NCBI GenBank assembly: GCA_029248915.1
Contig: JAQWIK010000050.1
Location: 1 to 44,269, forward strand
DNA length: 44,269 bases
DNA from: Paracoccaceae bacterium
GTDB lineage: Bacteria > Pseudomonadota > Alphaproteobacteria > Rhodobacterales > Rhodobacteraceae
Direction: 5' to 3'
Below, piece after piece: positions 9,109 to 18,594 of the stretch (its first letter is position 1; each line of letters starts with the position of its first letter). The position numbers and the translations under genes were made by a program. Under the pieces are notes generated by a model, which was not told the origin of the DNA, did no database searches, and saw only the letters and a list, made by a program, of their open reading frames with translations.

Positions 9109-9924
9109 ATGATTTCTAAGAATTTGTTTTCTCTCAAAGGAAAGACGGCACTAGTTACTGGAGGATCTACAGGTATAGGCCTCATGGCAACTGCGGGTTT
9201 AGCTTCAGCAGGCGCAAAAGTTTTTATTGTTTCTCGAAAATTGGAAAATTGTCGAAACGCAGCAAAAAAATTAAATAATTATAACTTTGAAGGAGAAGTT
9301 ATACCTTTTAGTGGTGATTTGAGTAGTGAGAATGGGATTAATACCATATCTGATCAAATTTACTCTAAAAATTCAGAATTACATATATTAATTAATAACG
9401 CTGGTAGGACATGGGGTTCAAATCTTAGTAGTTTTCCTTACGATGCTTGGGCAAAAGTTCTCAACCTTAATGTATCTGCTATTTTTTATTTAACTCAGAA
9501 ACTAGTCCCCCTGTTAACAGCCTCGTCAAAGTCAGCTTTCCCATCGCGTGTTGTGAATATAGGTAGTGTTATGGGAGAAGTTCCAATGGGTGATGGTGCT
9601 TATTCATATGCAGCCTCGAAGTCTGCTGTTCACCATATCACTAGAATTTTAGCCAAAGAGCTGGCTGAAAGAAATATAACGGTGAACGCTCTGTCTCCTG
9701 GTCCATTTCAGTCCAACATGACTGATTTTGCGATAGGAGACTCAAAAGGCACAACTCGTGTTTCAAAAAGAGTTCCACTAAATCGTATAGGGCAAACTGA
9801 CGACATTGCTGCAGCTATTCAATTTTTATGTGGAAAAGGCGGGTCGTATGTCACTGGTGCTATATTACCAATATCTGGTGGGATAAATGTTTCAACTGGA
9901 CCAAGTATATTTGGTGAGGACTGA
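9109..9924 (+). CDS. Short-chain dehydrogenase/reductase (SDR)
   Basis: NAD(P)-dependent oxidoreductase of the classical SDR family, 271 residues. The Rossmann cofactor motif TGGSTGIG is at 17-24, NNAG at 96-99, the catalytic Ser153 in IGSVMG and Tyr167/Lys171 in YAASK. SRK after beta-2 suggests an NADP(H) preference. This is the first gene of a three-gene plus-strand operon with a MaoC hydratase and an APH-type kinase. That context points to hydroxyacyl-CoA or hydroxy-acid chemistry. The true substrate is unknown; gluconate 5-dehydrogenase-like SDRs are also similar in sequence. Confidence 0.88.
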   Translation: MISKNLFSLKGKTALVTGGSTGIGLMATAGLASAGAKVFIVSRKLENCRNAAKKLNNYNFEGEVIPFSGDLSSENGINTISDQIYSKNSELHILINNAGRTWGSNLSSFPYDAWAKVLNLNVSAIFYLTQKLVPLLTASSKSAFPSRVVNIGSVMGEVPMGDGAYSYAASKSAVHHITRILAKELAERNITVNALSPGPFQSNMTDFAIGDSKGTTRVSKRVPLNRIGQTDDIAAAIQFLCGKGGSYVTGAILPISGGINVSTGPSIFGED

Positions 9925-9925
9925 T

Positions 9926-10399
9926 GTGCTGAGCTTTGAAGATCTTAAAAAACAATTGGGTTTAGAAGTAGGTGTTTCGAGATGGTTTACCATTGACCAA
10001 GAAAGAATAGATAAATTTGCTGATTTAACAGAAGATTGGCAATACATACATACAGATCCAATTGCTGCTAAAAATACATCTTTTAATGGAACTATAGCAC
10101 ATGGGTTTTTAACAGTTTCACTTCTTTCTGCTATGTATTACGACGCAATCCCTGTGATAGAAGGATCTGAATTAGGAGTAAATTATGGCTTTGATAAGCT
10201 AAGGTTTTTATCACCAGTAAAAGTTGGATCAAAGGTTCGAGGGCACTTTGAGCTTGCTGATATTCGAGAAGGTAGGCCTTTTGAAATTTCGACGACATGG
10301 CGTGTTGAAGTTGAGATAGAGGGCTTTGAGAAGCCAGCTTTGGTTGCCCACTGGATTGGGAGGCAATATTTGTCAAAAGGTCTTAGTCAAGATGGCTAA
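9926..10399 (+). CDS. MaoC-family enoyl-CoA hydratase/dehydratase
   Basis: Hotdog-fold hydratase of the R-specific enoyl-CoA hydratase type (157 residues). It has the hydratase-2 motif with catalytic Asp and His in LTEDWQYIHTDPIAA, followed by NGTIAHGFLTVSLLS. The start was set at the GTG at 9926: GAGGA lies 5 bases upstream within the SDR 3' end, and the longer frame to 9887 would overlap the SDR by 38 bases. The gene begins one base after the SDR stop and overlaps the following kinase gene by 8 bases. It probably acts on a CoA ester made or used by its neighbours. Confidence 0.88.
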   Translation: MLSFEDLKKQLGLEVGVSRWFTIDQERIDKFADLTEDWQYIHTDPIAAKNTSFNGTIAHGFLTVSLLSAMYYDAIPVIEGSELGVNYGFDKLRFLSPVKVGSKVRGHFELADIREGRPFEISTTWRVEVEIEGFEKPALVAHWIGRQYLSKGLSQDG

Positions 10400-11417
10400 A
10401 AAAAAGTTAGATTTCAAAGCTGCATCAGCATGGGCTGAAACTAATATTAAAAATTTTTATAGACCCGCAAAGTATACAAAGTTTAATTCTGGTCAGTCCA
10501 ACCCAACTTATTTAATCGAAACCCCCAAGAAAAAATATGTTCTTCGAAAAAAACCAGAGGGAATTTTATTAAAGTCGGCACATGCGGTGGATAGGGAGTA
10601 TAGAGTTCAGTTAGCCTTGCAAAATAGCCAGGTTCCAGTTCCAAGAATGCTTGCTTTCTGTGCTGATGCTAGTGTTTTAGGCACAGATTTCTATATTATG
10701 GAGTACATACAGGGTATTTGTTTTGAGGATCCACGTTTAGATGTCATCGCTGAGCATCGCCGTTATTCAATCTTTGAAGAAATGAGTAATATCTTAGCGG
10801 AGATACACAAAGTTGATTTATTAAAAGTCGGTCTTTCCGACTACGGTCCAGGTGGTGACTATTTCACAAGACAAATTACTCGCTGGACGAAACAATATCG
10901 ATCTTCCGAAACAGATCAAATTAGAAGTATGAACCAACTTATCCTATGGTTGGAAGGAAATACTCCGGTCGATGATGGAAAACGATGTTTAGTTCATGGC
11001 GATTTCCGATTAGATAATTTATTTTTTGACCCCAAAAAAAATAAGTGTGTGGCGGTATTAGATTGGGAGCTTTCAACAATTGGGCATCCTTTTGCAGATC
11101 TAGCTAGCGTACTTATGCAGTGGTCAATGCCAACTGGCTTAGAGGGGCGCGGTTTGCAAAACGTAGACAGAAAAGAATTTGGTCTTATGGAAGACAAAGA
11201 ATTTATTGATTCTTACTGTAAAAGAGCGGGTTTAGAAGGTATTTATAATTTTGAATTTTATATGGCATTCGCTTTTTTCCGAATGGCAGCTATTCTTCAA
11301 GGAGTTAAGAAAAGAGGGCTTGAAGGTAATGCATCTAATCCAGAAAAAGCCATGAAACTTGGAAAATTAGTCAAATTATTTTCTGAAAAAGGGATTGCTG
11401 TTTTACAAAAGAAATAA
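10392..11417 (+). CDS. APH-family phosphotransferase (ACAD10/11 kinase-domain-like)
   Basis: Kinase-like protein of the aminoglycoside phosphotransferase (APH) fold, 341 residues. The Brenner motif LVHGDFRLDNLFFD supplies the catalytic Asp, and AVLDWELSTIGHPFADLA supplies the metal-binding Asp. An N-lobe with KYVLRKKPEG holds the ATP-binding Lys. Its sequence resembles the kinase domain of ACAD10/ACAD11 and LvaA, which phosphorylate 4-hydroxyacyl-CoA, more than true antibiotic kinases. The ATG at 10392 gives MAKKKLDFKAASAW and overlaps the maoC stop; the frame to 10326 would overlap far more. A function with hydroxyacyl-CoA is inferred, not shown. Confidence 0.85.
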   Translation: MAKKKLDFKAASAWAETNIKNFYRPAKYTKFNSGQSNPTYLIETPKKKYVLRKKPEGILLKSAHAVDREYRVQLALQNSQVPVPRMLAFCADASVLGTDFYIMEYIQGICFEDPRLDVIAEHRRYSIFEEMSNILAEIHKVDLLKVGLSDYGPGGDYFTRQITRWTKQYRSSETDQIRSMNQLILWLEGNTPVDDGKRCLVHGDFRLDNLFFDPKKNKCVAVLDWELSTIGHPFADLASVLMQWSMPTGLEGRGLQNVDRKEFGLMEDKEFIDSYCKRAGLEGIYNFEFYMAFAFFRMAAILQGVKKRGLEGNASNPEKAMKLGKLVKLFSEKGIAVLQKK

Positions 11418-11428
11418 TGGCATTTGGG

Positions 11429-12493
11429 TTAGTCTATCCAACCATTTAAATTTTTATCAATCAAAGAAGAAAGCGCATCGATGTGAGCAGTGCTGTCATT
11501 TAGACAGGGTATATATGTAAATTCTTCTCCCCCAGCTTCCTCAAAACTTTCTTTGATTTCTTCATTTATTTCTTCCAAAGTCTCAATACAGTCAGAAGAA
11601 AAAGCTGGCGCCATAACGGCTATAGACTTTTTCTTTTCTTCTTTAACAAGTCTTGCAACTTCTTCAACTGTGTAAGGTTTCAACCATTCCGCTGGTCCAA
11701 ATTTAGATTGAAAGGTGGTAATAATATCTGTTTCTTCCCATCCCAGACGTTCCTTTAATAACCTAGTAGTTTTCTGGCACTGGCAATGATACGGGTCACC
11801 TTGCATTAGGTATCTTTTTGGCATGCCATGATAGCTACAAACAAGAATTTCTGGTCTAGTTTTTTTTGCAGCATAAGCTTCTTCTACAGACTGTGCTAAG
11901 GCTTCAATATACTGAGGTTGTTCAAAATAAGGCTCTACAACGCGAACAACTGGTTGCCATCTCTCCTGCATTAACGCTTTAAAAAATTGGTCATTTGCTG
12001 ATGCTGATGTAGCTCCAGCATAATGAGGATAAAGAGGGAAAAATAAAATTTTTGTACACCCCTCTTGAACCATTTCTCTTACTTTGGATTGTGTTGAAGG
12101 ATTCCCGTAACGCATACAAAAATCAACTTTGATTTTCTCCCCATATTTCTTTTCCATTATTTTTTTTATTTTCAAGGTCTGATTTCTTGTTATAGTCAAC
12201 AACGGACTTTCATTTTCCTCGGTGTTCCAAATAGATTTATAGGCTGCGCCAGATCTAGAGGGGCGAATTGATAATATTACCAATTGCAACAATGGTTGCC
12301 ATAACCACGGGGAATAATCGATAACACGTCTGTCTGACAAAAACTCTGATAAATATCGTCTCATCGACCAATAGTCATAGTGATCGGGAGTACCCAAATT
12401 AGCTAGAAGAATACCTATTCGCTTTTTTGGAATTTTTGGATGGTCCCTTGTTGCATGTTTGGGGATTGTTAATGATGCTGTTTCATCAAACAT
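11429..12493 (-). CDS. hemH: Ferrochelatase
   Basis: Inserts Fe2+ into protoporphyrin IX to make protoheme, the last step of heme synthesis. The 354 residues include LLANLGTPDHYDYWSMRRYL near the N-terminus, FFPLYPHYAGATSAS, the catalytic His in VCSYHGMPKRYLMQGDPY and the C-terminal APAFSSDCIETLEEI motif. CQCQ after DPYH recalls the Cys-rich region of other bacterial ferrochelatases; a cluster binding role is not certain. It is the second gene after an NDUFAF5-like methyltransferase, 58 bases apart, and is convergent with the APH kinase gene over 11 bases. Confidence 0.97.
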   Translation of the reverse strand: MFDETASLTIPKHATRDHPKIPKKRIGILLANLGTPDHYDYWSMRRYLSEFLSDRRVIDYSPWLWQPLLQLVILSIRPSRSGAAYKSIWNTEENESPLLTITRNQTLKIKKIMEKKYGEKIKVDFCMRYGNPSTQSKVREMVQEGCTKILFFPLYPHYAGATSASANDQFFKALMQERWQPVVRVVEPYFEQPQYIEALAQSVEEAYAAKKTRPEILVCSYHGMPKRYLMQGDPYHCQCQKTTRLLKERLGWEETDIITTFQSKFGPAEWLKPYTVEEVARLVKEEKKKSIAVMAPAFSSDCIETLEEINEEIKESFEEAGGEEFTYIPCLNDSTAHIDALSSLIDKNLNGWID

Positions 12494-12551
12494 TATTTAT
12501 TTTCTCTTATCTTATCAGTATGCTGTTGAGGTAAGTCATTGTGCTGAATGG

Positions 12552-13370
12552 TCAATCTTTCAGTTTTTCTTCTTTTACTTTTAGTGCATCAGCAAGTCTT
12601 GTTGTTGCTGAGCCACGTTTCAAGGGCTTTGGTGTGTCTTGTGATGGTATCCAGCCAGTTATGGTAATAAACTCAAAAGTTGCTTTTACACTATTGTTCT
12701 GTGAATTCTGGTTTTTGATATATTTATCAGATGCTAAAGAAAAGAGTCTCCGATGTGAAAATTTTTTTGACCGATGTATTTGGACATTTGTTTCACCCAT
12801 TTTGCGAAGGTCATATAGAAGATCTAAAGGTTTCTTATAATTGATTTCATTAATCATAATGTCTGCGACAGGTAATACAAAACCTGCACGCATTAGAAAA
12901 GAACCAGCATCACGAATATCTATCATTGGGAGGATTCTAGGTGAAATACCGCCAGTTAACTCAATTTCTGCTGAAACAATAGATTCTCTAAGTTCATTCA
13001 GTGTTTGACCACCTAAGAAAATACCAAGAAGTAAGCCACCTTTTTCCATAGCTGATCTGCACTGGATTAATTGACCAATAGGATCATTAGAATGGTGCAA
13101 TGACATACCGTGGATTACTAAATCATAGCCCTTTTGTGGAAACTTTAATATTTCATCATCATCAATAAAATCAGCACCATGGAAAGCTTCCTGCCAATAA
13201 TAAGGATTACCACAAACGATTAAAATTTTTTCAAATTTCTTTTTAAAGAATTTTAACCTATCCTTTATCTCCTGGACAGCTACTTTTTGGAGGAAATTAT
13301 CTTCTTTATCTGATCTCACCCTTCTTTTTTCTAAGGCTGATCTATCAATAATTTCTTCACTATTTTTCAT
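12552..13370 (-). CDS. SAM-dependent methyltransferase-fold protein, NDUFAF5-like
   Basis: 272 residues with a degenerate class I methyltransferase fold. The N-terminal IDRSALEKRRVRSDK and the YDLVIHGMSLHHSNDP segment resemble NDUFAF5/BioC-like proteins. In mitochondria NDUFAF5 hydroxylates an arginine of complex I subunit NDUFS7, and alphaproteobacterial homologues of this length are common. The usual glycine-rich SAM loop is replaced by ILIVCGNPYYW, so real methyl transfer is doubtful. It is followed by hemH and divergent from grxC, which matches alphaproteobacterial gene order as I know it. The function in bacteria is not established. Confidence 0.7.
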   Translation of the reverse strand: MKNSEEIIDRSALEKRRVRSDKEDNFLQKVAVQEIKDRLKFFKKKFEKILIVCGNPYYWQEAFHGADFIDDDEILKFPQKGYDLVIHGMSLHHSNDPIGQLIQCRSAMEKGGLLLGIFLGGQTLNELRESIVSAEIELTGGISPRILPMIDIRDAGSFLMRAGFVLPVADIMINEINYKKPLDLLYDLRKMGETNVQIHRSKKFSHRRLFSLASDKYIKNQNSQNNSVKATFEFITITGWIPSQDTPKPLKRGSATTRLADALKVKEEKLKD

Positions 13371-13512
13371 ATACTCGAGATAAAGAGATTCTTTAAAATA
13401 TTCAAAGTATAATTTTCTTTTTTAGAATAAGCATGACCATAATTGTTTTATATAAATTTATGGCTTATTTATTGGTCGTATAAATTAATAAGATTAGAAA
13501 AATTATTGTGCG

Positions 13513-13770
13513 ATGCAAATTGATATCTATACTTCACCCCTCTGTGGCTTTTGTACGATTGCAAAAAATTTGTTGATCAAAAAGGGTGTAGACTTTAACG
13601 AGTACGATGTGCTGAAAAACCCATCTCTTAAGCCTATTATGATTGATCGAGCAAACGGATCCACAACAGTACCTCAAATTTTTATCAATAAGCAGCATAT
13701 TGGTGGGTGTAAGCAATTATTTGGATTGGACCAAAATGGAAAGCTAGACGAAATACTGAGTAAAAAATGA
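13513..13770 (+). CDS. grxC: Glutaredoxin 3 (GrxC-type)
   Basis: Small dithiol glutaredoxin (85 residues) that reduces disulfides and glutathione mixed disulfides with GSH in the cytoplasm. The active site is CGFC at residues 11-14, and the cis-Pro loop STTVPQIFINKQHIGG matches GrxC. The usual class I motif is CPYC, so Pro is replaced by Gly and Tyr by Phe. This may alter redox potential or allow cluster binding. It is divergent from the NDUFAF5-like gene across 142 bases and is followed by a MarR gene after 39 bases. Confidence 0.93.
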   Translation: MQIDIYTSPLCGFCTIAKNLLIKKGVDFNEYDVLKNPSLKPIMIDRANGSTTVPQIFINKQHIGGCKQLFGLDQNGKLDEILSKK

Positions 13771-13809
13771 ATACTAAATCATATCAATTACGCTTATAGG
13801 CTCGAATAA

Positions 13810-14247
13810 ATGAATGATGATAACAGCACACTTGCCATTTCTTTGTTCAGTGAAATTCTGACTGTTGATCAATTATTAAGATTACAACTTGCTAAAGTAT
13901 TACCCAAAGGAATGGAGCTATCACACTTCTCTGTGCTAAATCATTTGGCTTACATTAATGTTGAAAGAACACCAGCTCAACTTGCAAAAAGCTTTCATGT
14001 CACCAGGGGTGCTATGACCAATACCCTAAGACGCCTCGAAGTTTCTGGGTATGTACACATTCGTCCAGATTGGGATGATGCCCGAAAGAAAAAGGTAGCT
14101 ATTAGCCAATCTGGTAGAATGGCGCGCAATAATGCTATCTCTGCAGTTGCGCCTGTTTTAAATGAAGTTGTGTCTGACTTAGGAAAAGATCACCTGAAGC
14201 AAACATTACCAATTTTGCGAGGACTGAGAGTAAAATTGGAGCAGTAA
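13810..14247 (+). CDS. MarR-family transcriptional regulator
   Basis: 145-residue winged-helix DNA-binding protein. The recognition region TPAQLAKSFHVTRGAMTNTLRRLEVSGYVHIRPDWDDARKKKVAIS carries the typical MarR wing with an acidic-basic DDARKK turn. Such dimers usually repress nearby genes and are released by small phenolic or oxidative signals. It lies between grxC and nhaA on the same strand (gaps of 39 and 84 bases), so either neighbour could be a target. No operator was identified. Confidence 0.9.
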   Translation: MNDDNSTLAISLFSEILTVDQLLRLQLAKVLPKGMELSHFSVLNHLAYINVERTPAQLAKSFHVTRGAMTNTLRRLEVSGYVHIRPDWDDARKKKVAISQSGRMARNNAISAVAPVLNEVVSDLGKDHLKQTLPILRGLRVKLEQ

Positions 14248-14331
14248 TTTTTTATTTTGCTTGTTTTAATTGCTGTTCTATATTTTATCTATTACTTGGT
14301 TTTTAAATAGCAAAGCTTTGTTGAGGACTTT

Positions 14332-15630
14332 ATGTATCGCGTTTGGAATTTTTTAACTAACTACTCTCTTCTTCTGATTTTTGGTGCTGTAATTGCTTTA
14401 ATATGGGCAAATACAAATCCTCATAGTTATCACCATCTGGTAGAGTACCCGTTATGGTTCAATGATTGGCTTGGACCTAACTATAAGTACTGGGCTAAGG
14501 CCTACGGAGACGGGTACGACACTTTTGCATCAGGTGGAGCGACAAACGTCCTAAGTTTTCATTATTTAGTAAATGATATTGGTATGGCTTTCTTTTTTGC
14601 CATAGCAGCAAAAGAGGTTTGGGAAGCGATTATTTTAAAAGATGGTAGCCTTCGTGGGAAGAAAGCTGCCACTCCATTAGTTGCAACCGCCGGTGGTATG
14701 TTTGGTCCAATTGCAGTCTATTTAGGTCTGGCGGCTTTTCTGGGTTCTGATACTTACAATGCTGTTCAAAATGGTTGGGCTATACCCACAGCTACTGATA
14801 TAGCATTCAGTTATTTAGTCGGACGTATAGTCTTTGGCGCTGGACATCCTGCTGTAAGATTTTTGCTTCTTTTAGCTATTGCTGATGACGCCGCTGGTCT
14901 AATTATTCTGGCAATCTTTTACCCATCGGGTGAACTAGCACCAGAATGGCTTTTAGTCTCATTTGCGGCAGCTTTTCTAACATATATTGCTTTCAACTGG
15001 CTTCCCCACCGAATGGATGACGGCAAGCAAGAACGGCCATATACAACCTTGGTTCGAAAATATTTAACTTTTTGGCCTTATTTGTTGGGTGGCTGCATAA
15101 GTTGGTATGGCTTTATGAAAGCCGGTTTGCACCCAGCATTGGGCTTATTACCTATCGTACCTGTCATTCCGCATGCTGATCGAGCCTTTGGGTTTTTTGA
15201 CGCGGCTGAGGAACATGCGCATGACCTTCTAAATATGATAGAGCATGCTCTGAAGCATCCCGTCGAAATAGTTTTGTTTTTCTTTGGTTTGTTGAATGCC
15301 GGTGTAGAGTTTTCGTCCATAGGTGATGCAACTTGGTTAGTTTTGGCTGGTTTAATAATCGGAAAACCTGTTGGCATTTTTCTATTTGGGTGGCTGGCAG
15401 CGTCGCCAATGCGTTTGGGAATGCCAGAAGGAATGCGCTTAATTGATTTGGTCGTTATAGGCTTTGTGTCAGCAATTGGCTTTACGGTTTCACTGTTTGT
15501 TGCGACTGTTGCTTTCGACGCTGGCCCTGTTCAGGATGCTGCAAAGATGGGTGCTCTGTTTAGTTTTGCTGCTGCTATTCTTTCAATAGCGGCAGGAAAA
15601 GTATTCAAAGTGGAAAAGAGAAACAGTTAA
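14332..15630 (+). CDS. nhaA: Na+/H+ antiporter NhaA
   Basis: Inner-membrane electrogenic antiporter that exports Na+ for two H+, for pH and salt homeostasis. The 432 residues form about a dozen membrane segments. The two ion-binding aspartates are in LLLLAIADDAAGL (D185-D186), and the ATDIAFS motif at 154-160 holds the Asp equivalent to E. coli D133. It is longer than E. coli NhaA (388), with extra residues in the first periplasmic loop (about 38-75). The ATG has TTGAGG 6 bases upstream. It is likely important for a marine cell. Only 84 bases separate it from the MarR gene, and I saw no recognisable sodium riboswitch. Confidence 0.95.
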   Translation: MYRVWNFLTNYSLLLIFGAVIALIWANTNPHSYHHLVEYPLWFNDWLGPNYKYWAKAYGDGYDTFASGGATNVLSFHYLVNDIGMAFFFAIAAKEVWEAIILKDGSLRGKKAATPLVATAGGMFGPIAVYLGLAAFLGSDTYNAVQNGWAIPTATDIAFSYLVGRIVFGAGHPAVRFLLLLAIADDAAGLIILAIFYPSGELAPEWLLVSFAAAFLTYIAFNWLPHRMDDGKQERPYTTLVRKYLTFWPYLLGGCISWYGFMKAGLHPALGLLPIVPVIPHADRAFGFFDAAEEHAHDLLNMIEHALKHPVEIVLFFFGLLNAGVEFSSIGDATWLVLAGLIIGKPVGIFLFGWLAASPMRLGMPEGMRLIDLVVIGFVSAIGFTVSLFVATVAFDAGPVQDAAKMGALFSFAAAILSIAAGKVFKVEKRNS

Positions 15631-15685
15631 ATTTAAGGTAATATTTTTGTCAGATTTACCTTCATAAACGTACGTTTTTTATAAT

Positions 15686-18373
15686 CTAAACGTAGCGTCC
15701 GTGACAGTGTTTGAACTTTTTACCTGATCCGCAAGGGCACTTTTCATTTCGCCCAGTGTTTTGCCAATTCTTTGGCATTTCCTTTTCAGGAATACGATTT
15801 ATGGGCAACCCATTAGTTTTAGGTTGTTCAATTTTTTGATTTTGCCCCTGTTTGGATACCATCTGCTCAACAATGGCTTTCTGCTCTTCCTCTGTTAATG
15901 GTCGAACTTTCCCCATATGTTTTGTTACATCTAAACGTAATGAGCCCAGTAAACTTTCAAAAAGTTGGAATGCTTCATTTTTGTACTCATTTAATGGATC
16001 TCTTTGCGCGTAACCGCGAAAACTAACAACGCTTCTAAGATGCTCTAGTTTAAGTAGATGTTCCCGCCATTTTTGATCAATTGTTTGAAGTAAAATCTGT
16101 TTGCAGATTTTGCTCATATTTTCAGCGCCAAACGATTTATTTTTTTCATCCATAAATTCGTCTAATGCGTTACTTATACGATCTCTAATAACTTCATTAT
16201 CAACACCATCTTCGTCAGCCCACTCGACAATTGGCAGGTTCATATTAAAAATCTCGTTTACGTAGTTTTTCAGATCTTCAGTTTCCCACTGCTCAGCATA
16301 CGCTTTGGCGGGCATATATAGCTCCACAGCGTCATCTAAGACTTCTTCCCGCATATCCTCAATTATTTCATTAATTTCGGTTGATCTTAAAATCTCAAGG
16401 CGTTGCTCAAAAATTGCTTTTCTTTGATCATTCATTACGTCATCAAATTTTAGCAATTGTTTCCTAATGTCGAAATTACGTCCTTCAACTTTAGCTTGAG
16501 CTCTTTCCAAGGATTTATTAACCCAGGGGTGAACGATTGCTTCACCTTCTTCCATACCCAGTGTTGAAAGTACTTTATCCAAACGCTCAGATCCAAAAAT
16601 TCGCATTAAGTCATCTTCAAGACTTAGAAAAAACGAAGAACGACCGGCATCACCCTGACGACCGGACCGGCCACGAAGCTGGTTGTCAATCCTACGGCTT
16701 TCGTGCCGCTCAGTTGCAAGCACAAATAATCCACCCGCGCCTAAAACCTTTTCTCTTTCCCCGGAATGAGAAGCTTCAATCTCAGTTCGTAATTTTTCAG
16801 GATCTTCGTTTGGATGTTTTGCTAAAGACTCAATCACTTTCATTTCTACATTGCCACCGAGTTGGATATCCGTTCCTCGCCCAGCCATGTTTGTCGCTAT
16901 TGTTACGGCTCCAAGCTTACCAGCATCACCAACAATTTGAGCCTCTTGTTCGTGTTGTCTTGCGTTTAAAACGTTGTGTTTTACTTTTTCTTTTTTAAGC
17001 ATATCCGACAGAAGTTCGGATTTCTCTATAGAGGTCGTTCCGACTAACACGGGCTGGCCTTTAGTATTTGCCTCCTTAATCTCTTCTATAACAGCCGCAT
17101 ATTTCTCAGTCTTGGTTCGATAAACTTTATCGTCTTCATCTATTCGGGTTATCGGTCGGTTGGTTGGAACTTCTATTACTCCTAGATTGTAGATTTCTTT
17201 AAATTCCTCTGCCTCAGTTACTGCCGTTCCAGTCATGCCTGATAATTTGTCGTATAGGCGGAAATAATTTTGAAATGTTACGCTGGCCAAGGTTACGTTT
17301 TCAGATTGTATTGAACAGTTTTCTTTCGCTTCTATCGCTTGATGAAGCCCTTCAGAAAGGCGACGTCCCGGCATCATACGCCCAGTAAACTCATCGATTA
17401 ATACTACTTCGTCATTACGGACTATGTAATCTTTATCTTTTGTGAATAATTTATGTGCCCTTAGACCTTGATTAACATGATGAACAATAGTTGTGCTTTC
17501 TGGATCATACAGAGACTGCCCATTTGGTAATATTCCTTCTGAAAGCAGTATGTCTTCTAAATAATCATTGCCTTCATCAGTAAAGGTTACGGCTCTTGTT
17601 TTTTCGTCAATTGTGAAGTGAATATCTTCCAAAGAAGGTATTAATTTATCAATAGTTTGATACAATTCACTTCGATCTTCTGCAGGTCCAGAAATTATAA
17701 GTGGAGTTCTTGCTTCATCAATTAAAATACTGTCAACTTCGTCAACTATCGCAAAATAATGATATTTTTGATTCATCTGGTCGATTTCACTTTTCATGTT
17801 ATCTCTTAGATAATCAAAGCCTAACTCATTATTTGTTGCGTAAGTTATATCGCATTTATAGGCGGATAATTTTTCTTCATCTGTTTGCTCCGGGTGGACG
17901 ACACCGGTTGTCATACCTATTGACCCATATACTTTCGACATCCAATCTGCATCGCGCTTCGCTAAATAATCATTTACCGTAACAATGTGAACGCTCTTGC
18001 CCGCTAATGCATTCAGATAGGCAGGAAAGGTTGCTACAAGGGTTTTTCCTTCCCCAGTTTTCATTTCTGAAATATTACCTTGATGCAGAAAAATTCCACC
18101 CATTAATTGAGTATCAAATGCTCGTAGTCCAAGTGAGCGCTTTGCTGCTTCACGACAGTTAGCAAAAGCTTCAGGTAATAGAGAGTCTAGCGCCTCTCCA
18201 TTTGTATAACGCTCTTTTAACTCGTCAGTTTTTTTTATTAATGCCTCATCAGAAAGTTTCTCAAAATGAGCCTCAAGCGAGTTGATTTTGTCAACAATTG
18301 GCTGGATACTTTTGATCTTTCGATCATTCGATGAACCAAAAGCGGCTCTTGCAAGTTTTCCAAATCCCAGCAT
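15686..18373 (-). CDS. secA: Preprotein translocase ATPase SecA
   Basis: ATP-driven motor that pushes unfolded proteins through SecYEG. The 895 residues show Walker A MKTGEGKT, the DEAD-like [15 protein letters not shown], the conserved [10 protein letters not shown] motif and GRSGRQGD of the second helicase lobe. The C-terminal tail [14 protein letters not shown] is a complete zinc-binding region for SecB and lipid contact. GGAG precedes the ATG by 6 bases. It is convergent with nhaA over 55 bases. That gap has only a weak AT-rich repeat (15635-15662) and a palindrome at 15667-15678. Confidence 0.99.
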   Translation of the reverse strand: MLGFGKLARAAFGSSNDRKIKSIQPIVDKINSLEAHFEKLSDEALIKKTDELKERYTNGEALDSLLPEAFANCREAAKRSLGLRAFDTQLMGGIFLHQGNISEMKTGEGKTLVATFPAYLNALAGKSVHIVTVNDYLAKRDADWMSKVYGSIGMTTGVVHPEQTDEEKLSAYKCDITYATNNELGFDYLRDNMKSEIDQMNQKYHYFAIVDEVDSILIDEARTPLIISGPAEDRSELYQTIDKLIPSLEDIHFTIDEKTRAVTFTDEGNDYLEDILLSEGILPNGQSLYDPESTTIVHHVNQGLRAHKLFTKDKDYIVRNDEVVLIDEFTGRMMPGRRLSEGLHQAIEAKENCSIQSENVTLASVTFQNYFRLYDKLSGMTGTAVTEAEEFKEIYNLGVIEVPTNRPITRIDEDDKVYRTKTEKYAAVIEEIKEANTKGQPVLVGTTSIEKSELLSDMLKKEKVKHNVLNARQHEQEAQIVGDAGKLGAVTIATNMAGRGTDIQLGGNVEMKVIESLAKHPNEDPEKLRTEIEASHSGEREKVLGAGGLFVLATERHESRRIDNQLRGRSGRQGDAGRSSFFLSLEDDLMRIFGSERLDKVLSTLGMEEGEAIVHPWVNKSLERAQAKVEGRNFDIRKQLLKFDDVMNDQRKAIFEQRLEILRSTEINEIIEDMREEVLDDAVELYMPAKAYAEQWETEDLKNYVNEIFNMNLPIVEWADEDGVDNEVIRDRISNALDEFMDEKNKSFGAENMSKICKQILLQTIDQKWREHLLKLEHLRSVVSFRGYAQRDPLNEYKNEAFQLFESLLGSLRLDVTKHMGKVRPLTEEEQKAIVEQMVSKQGQNQKIEQPKTNGLPINRIPEKEMPKNWQNTGRNEKCPCGSGKKFKHCHGRYV

Positions 18374-18594
18374 TTTTTCTCCAATTATTTAACTTGCACA
18401 AACCCGTTTTTATAGCCTTGCTTGATATTAAAACTCAAACTAGGAATTAGGTCAGTATTTCGCGTTACTAGTAAGCGATTTAAGGGCCTCGCATAGTAGT
18501 GTCAACGTTAGCAAAAAAAACATAATTAACTTATAGATAAATTTATAACAAAATTAACACCTAAAACTCAAAAATCCTTTTGTTGGAGTGATAA

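Noticed and set aside
10392-11417. Aminoglycoside resistance gene
   Set aside because: Although the fold is APH, the sequence and the SDR-MaoC context match metabolic kinases of the ACAD10/11 type.
14248-14331. Sodium riboswitch before nhaA
   Set aside because: Only 84 AT-rich bases with a short palindrome; no recognisable structure.
15635-15678. Bidirectional terminator between nhaA and secA
   Set aside because: The AAGGTAA/TTACCTT stem is AT-rich with no adjacent U-run, and the AAACGTACGTTT palindrome leaves only a 4-bp stem.
16537-16998. 153-residue plus-strand frame opposite secA
   Set aside because: Shadow of conserved SecA codons, without start signals.
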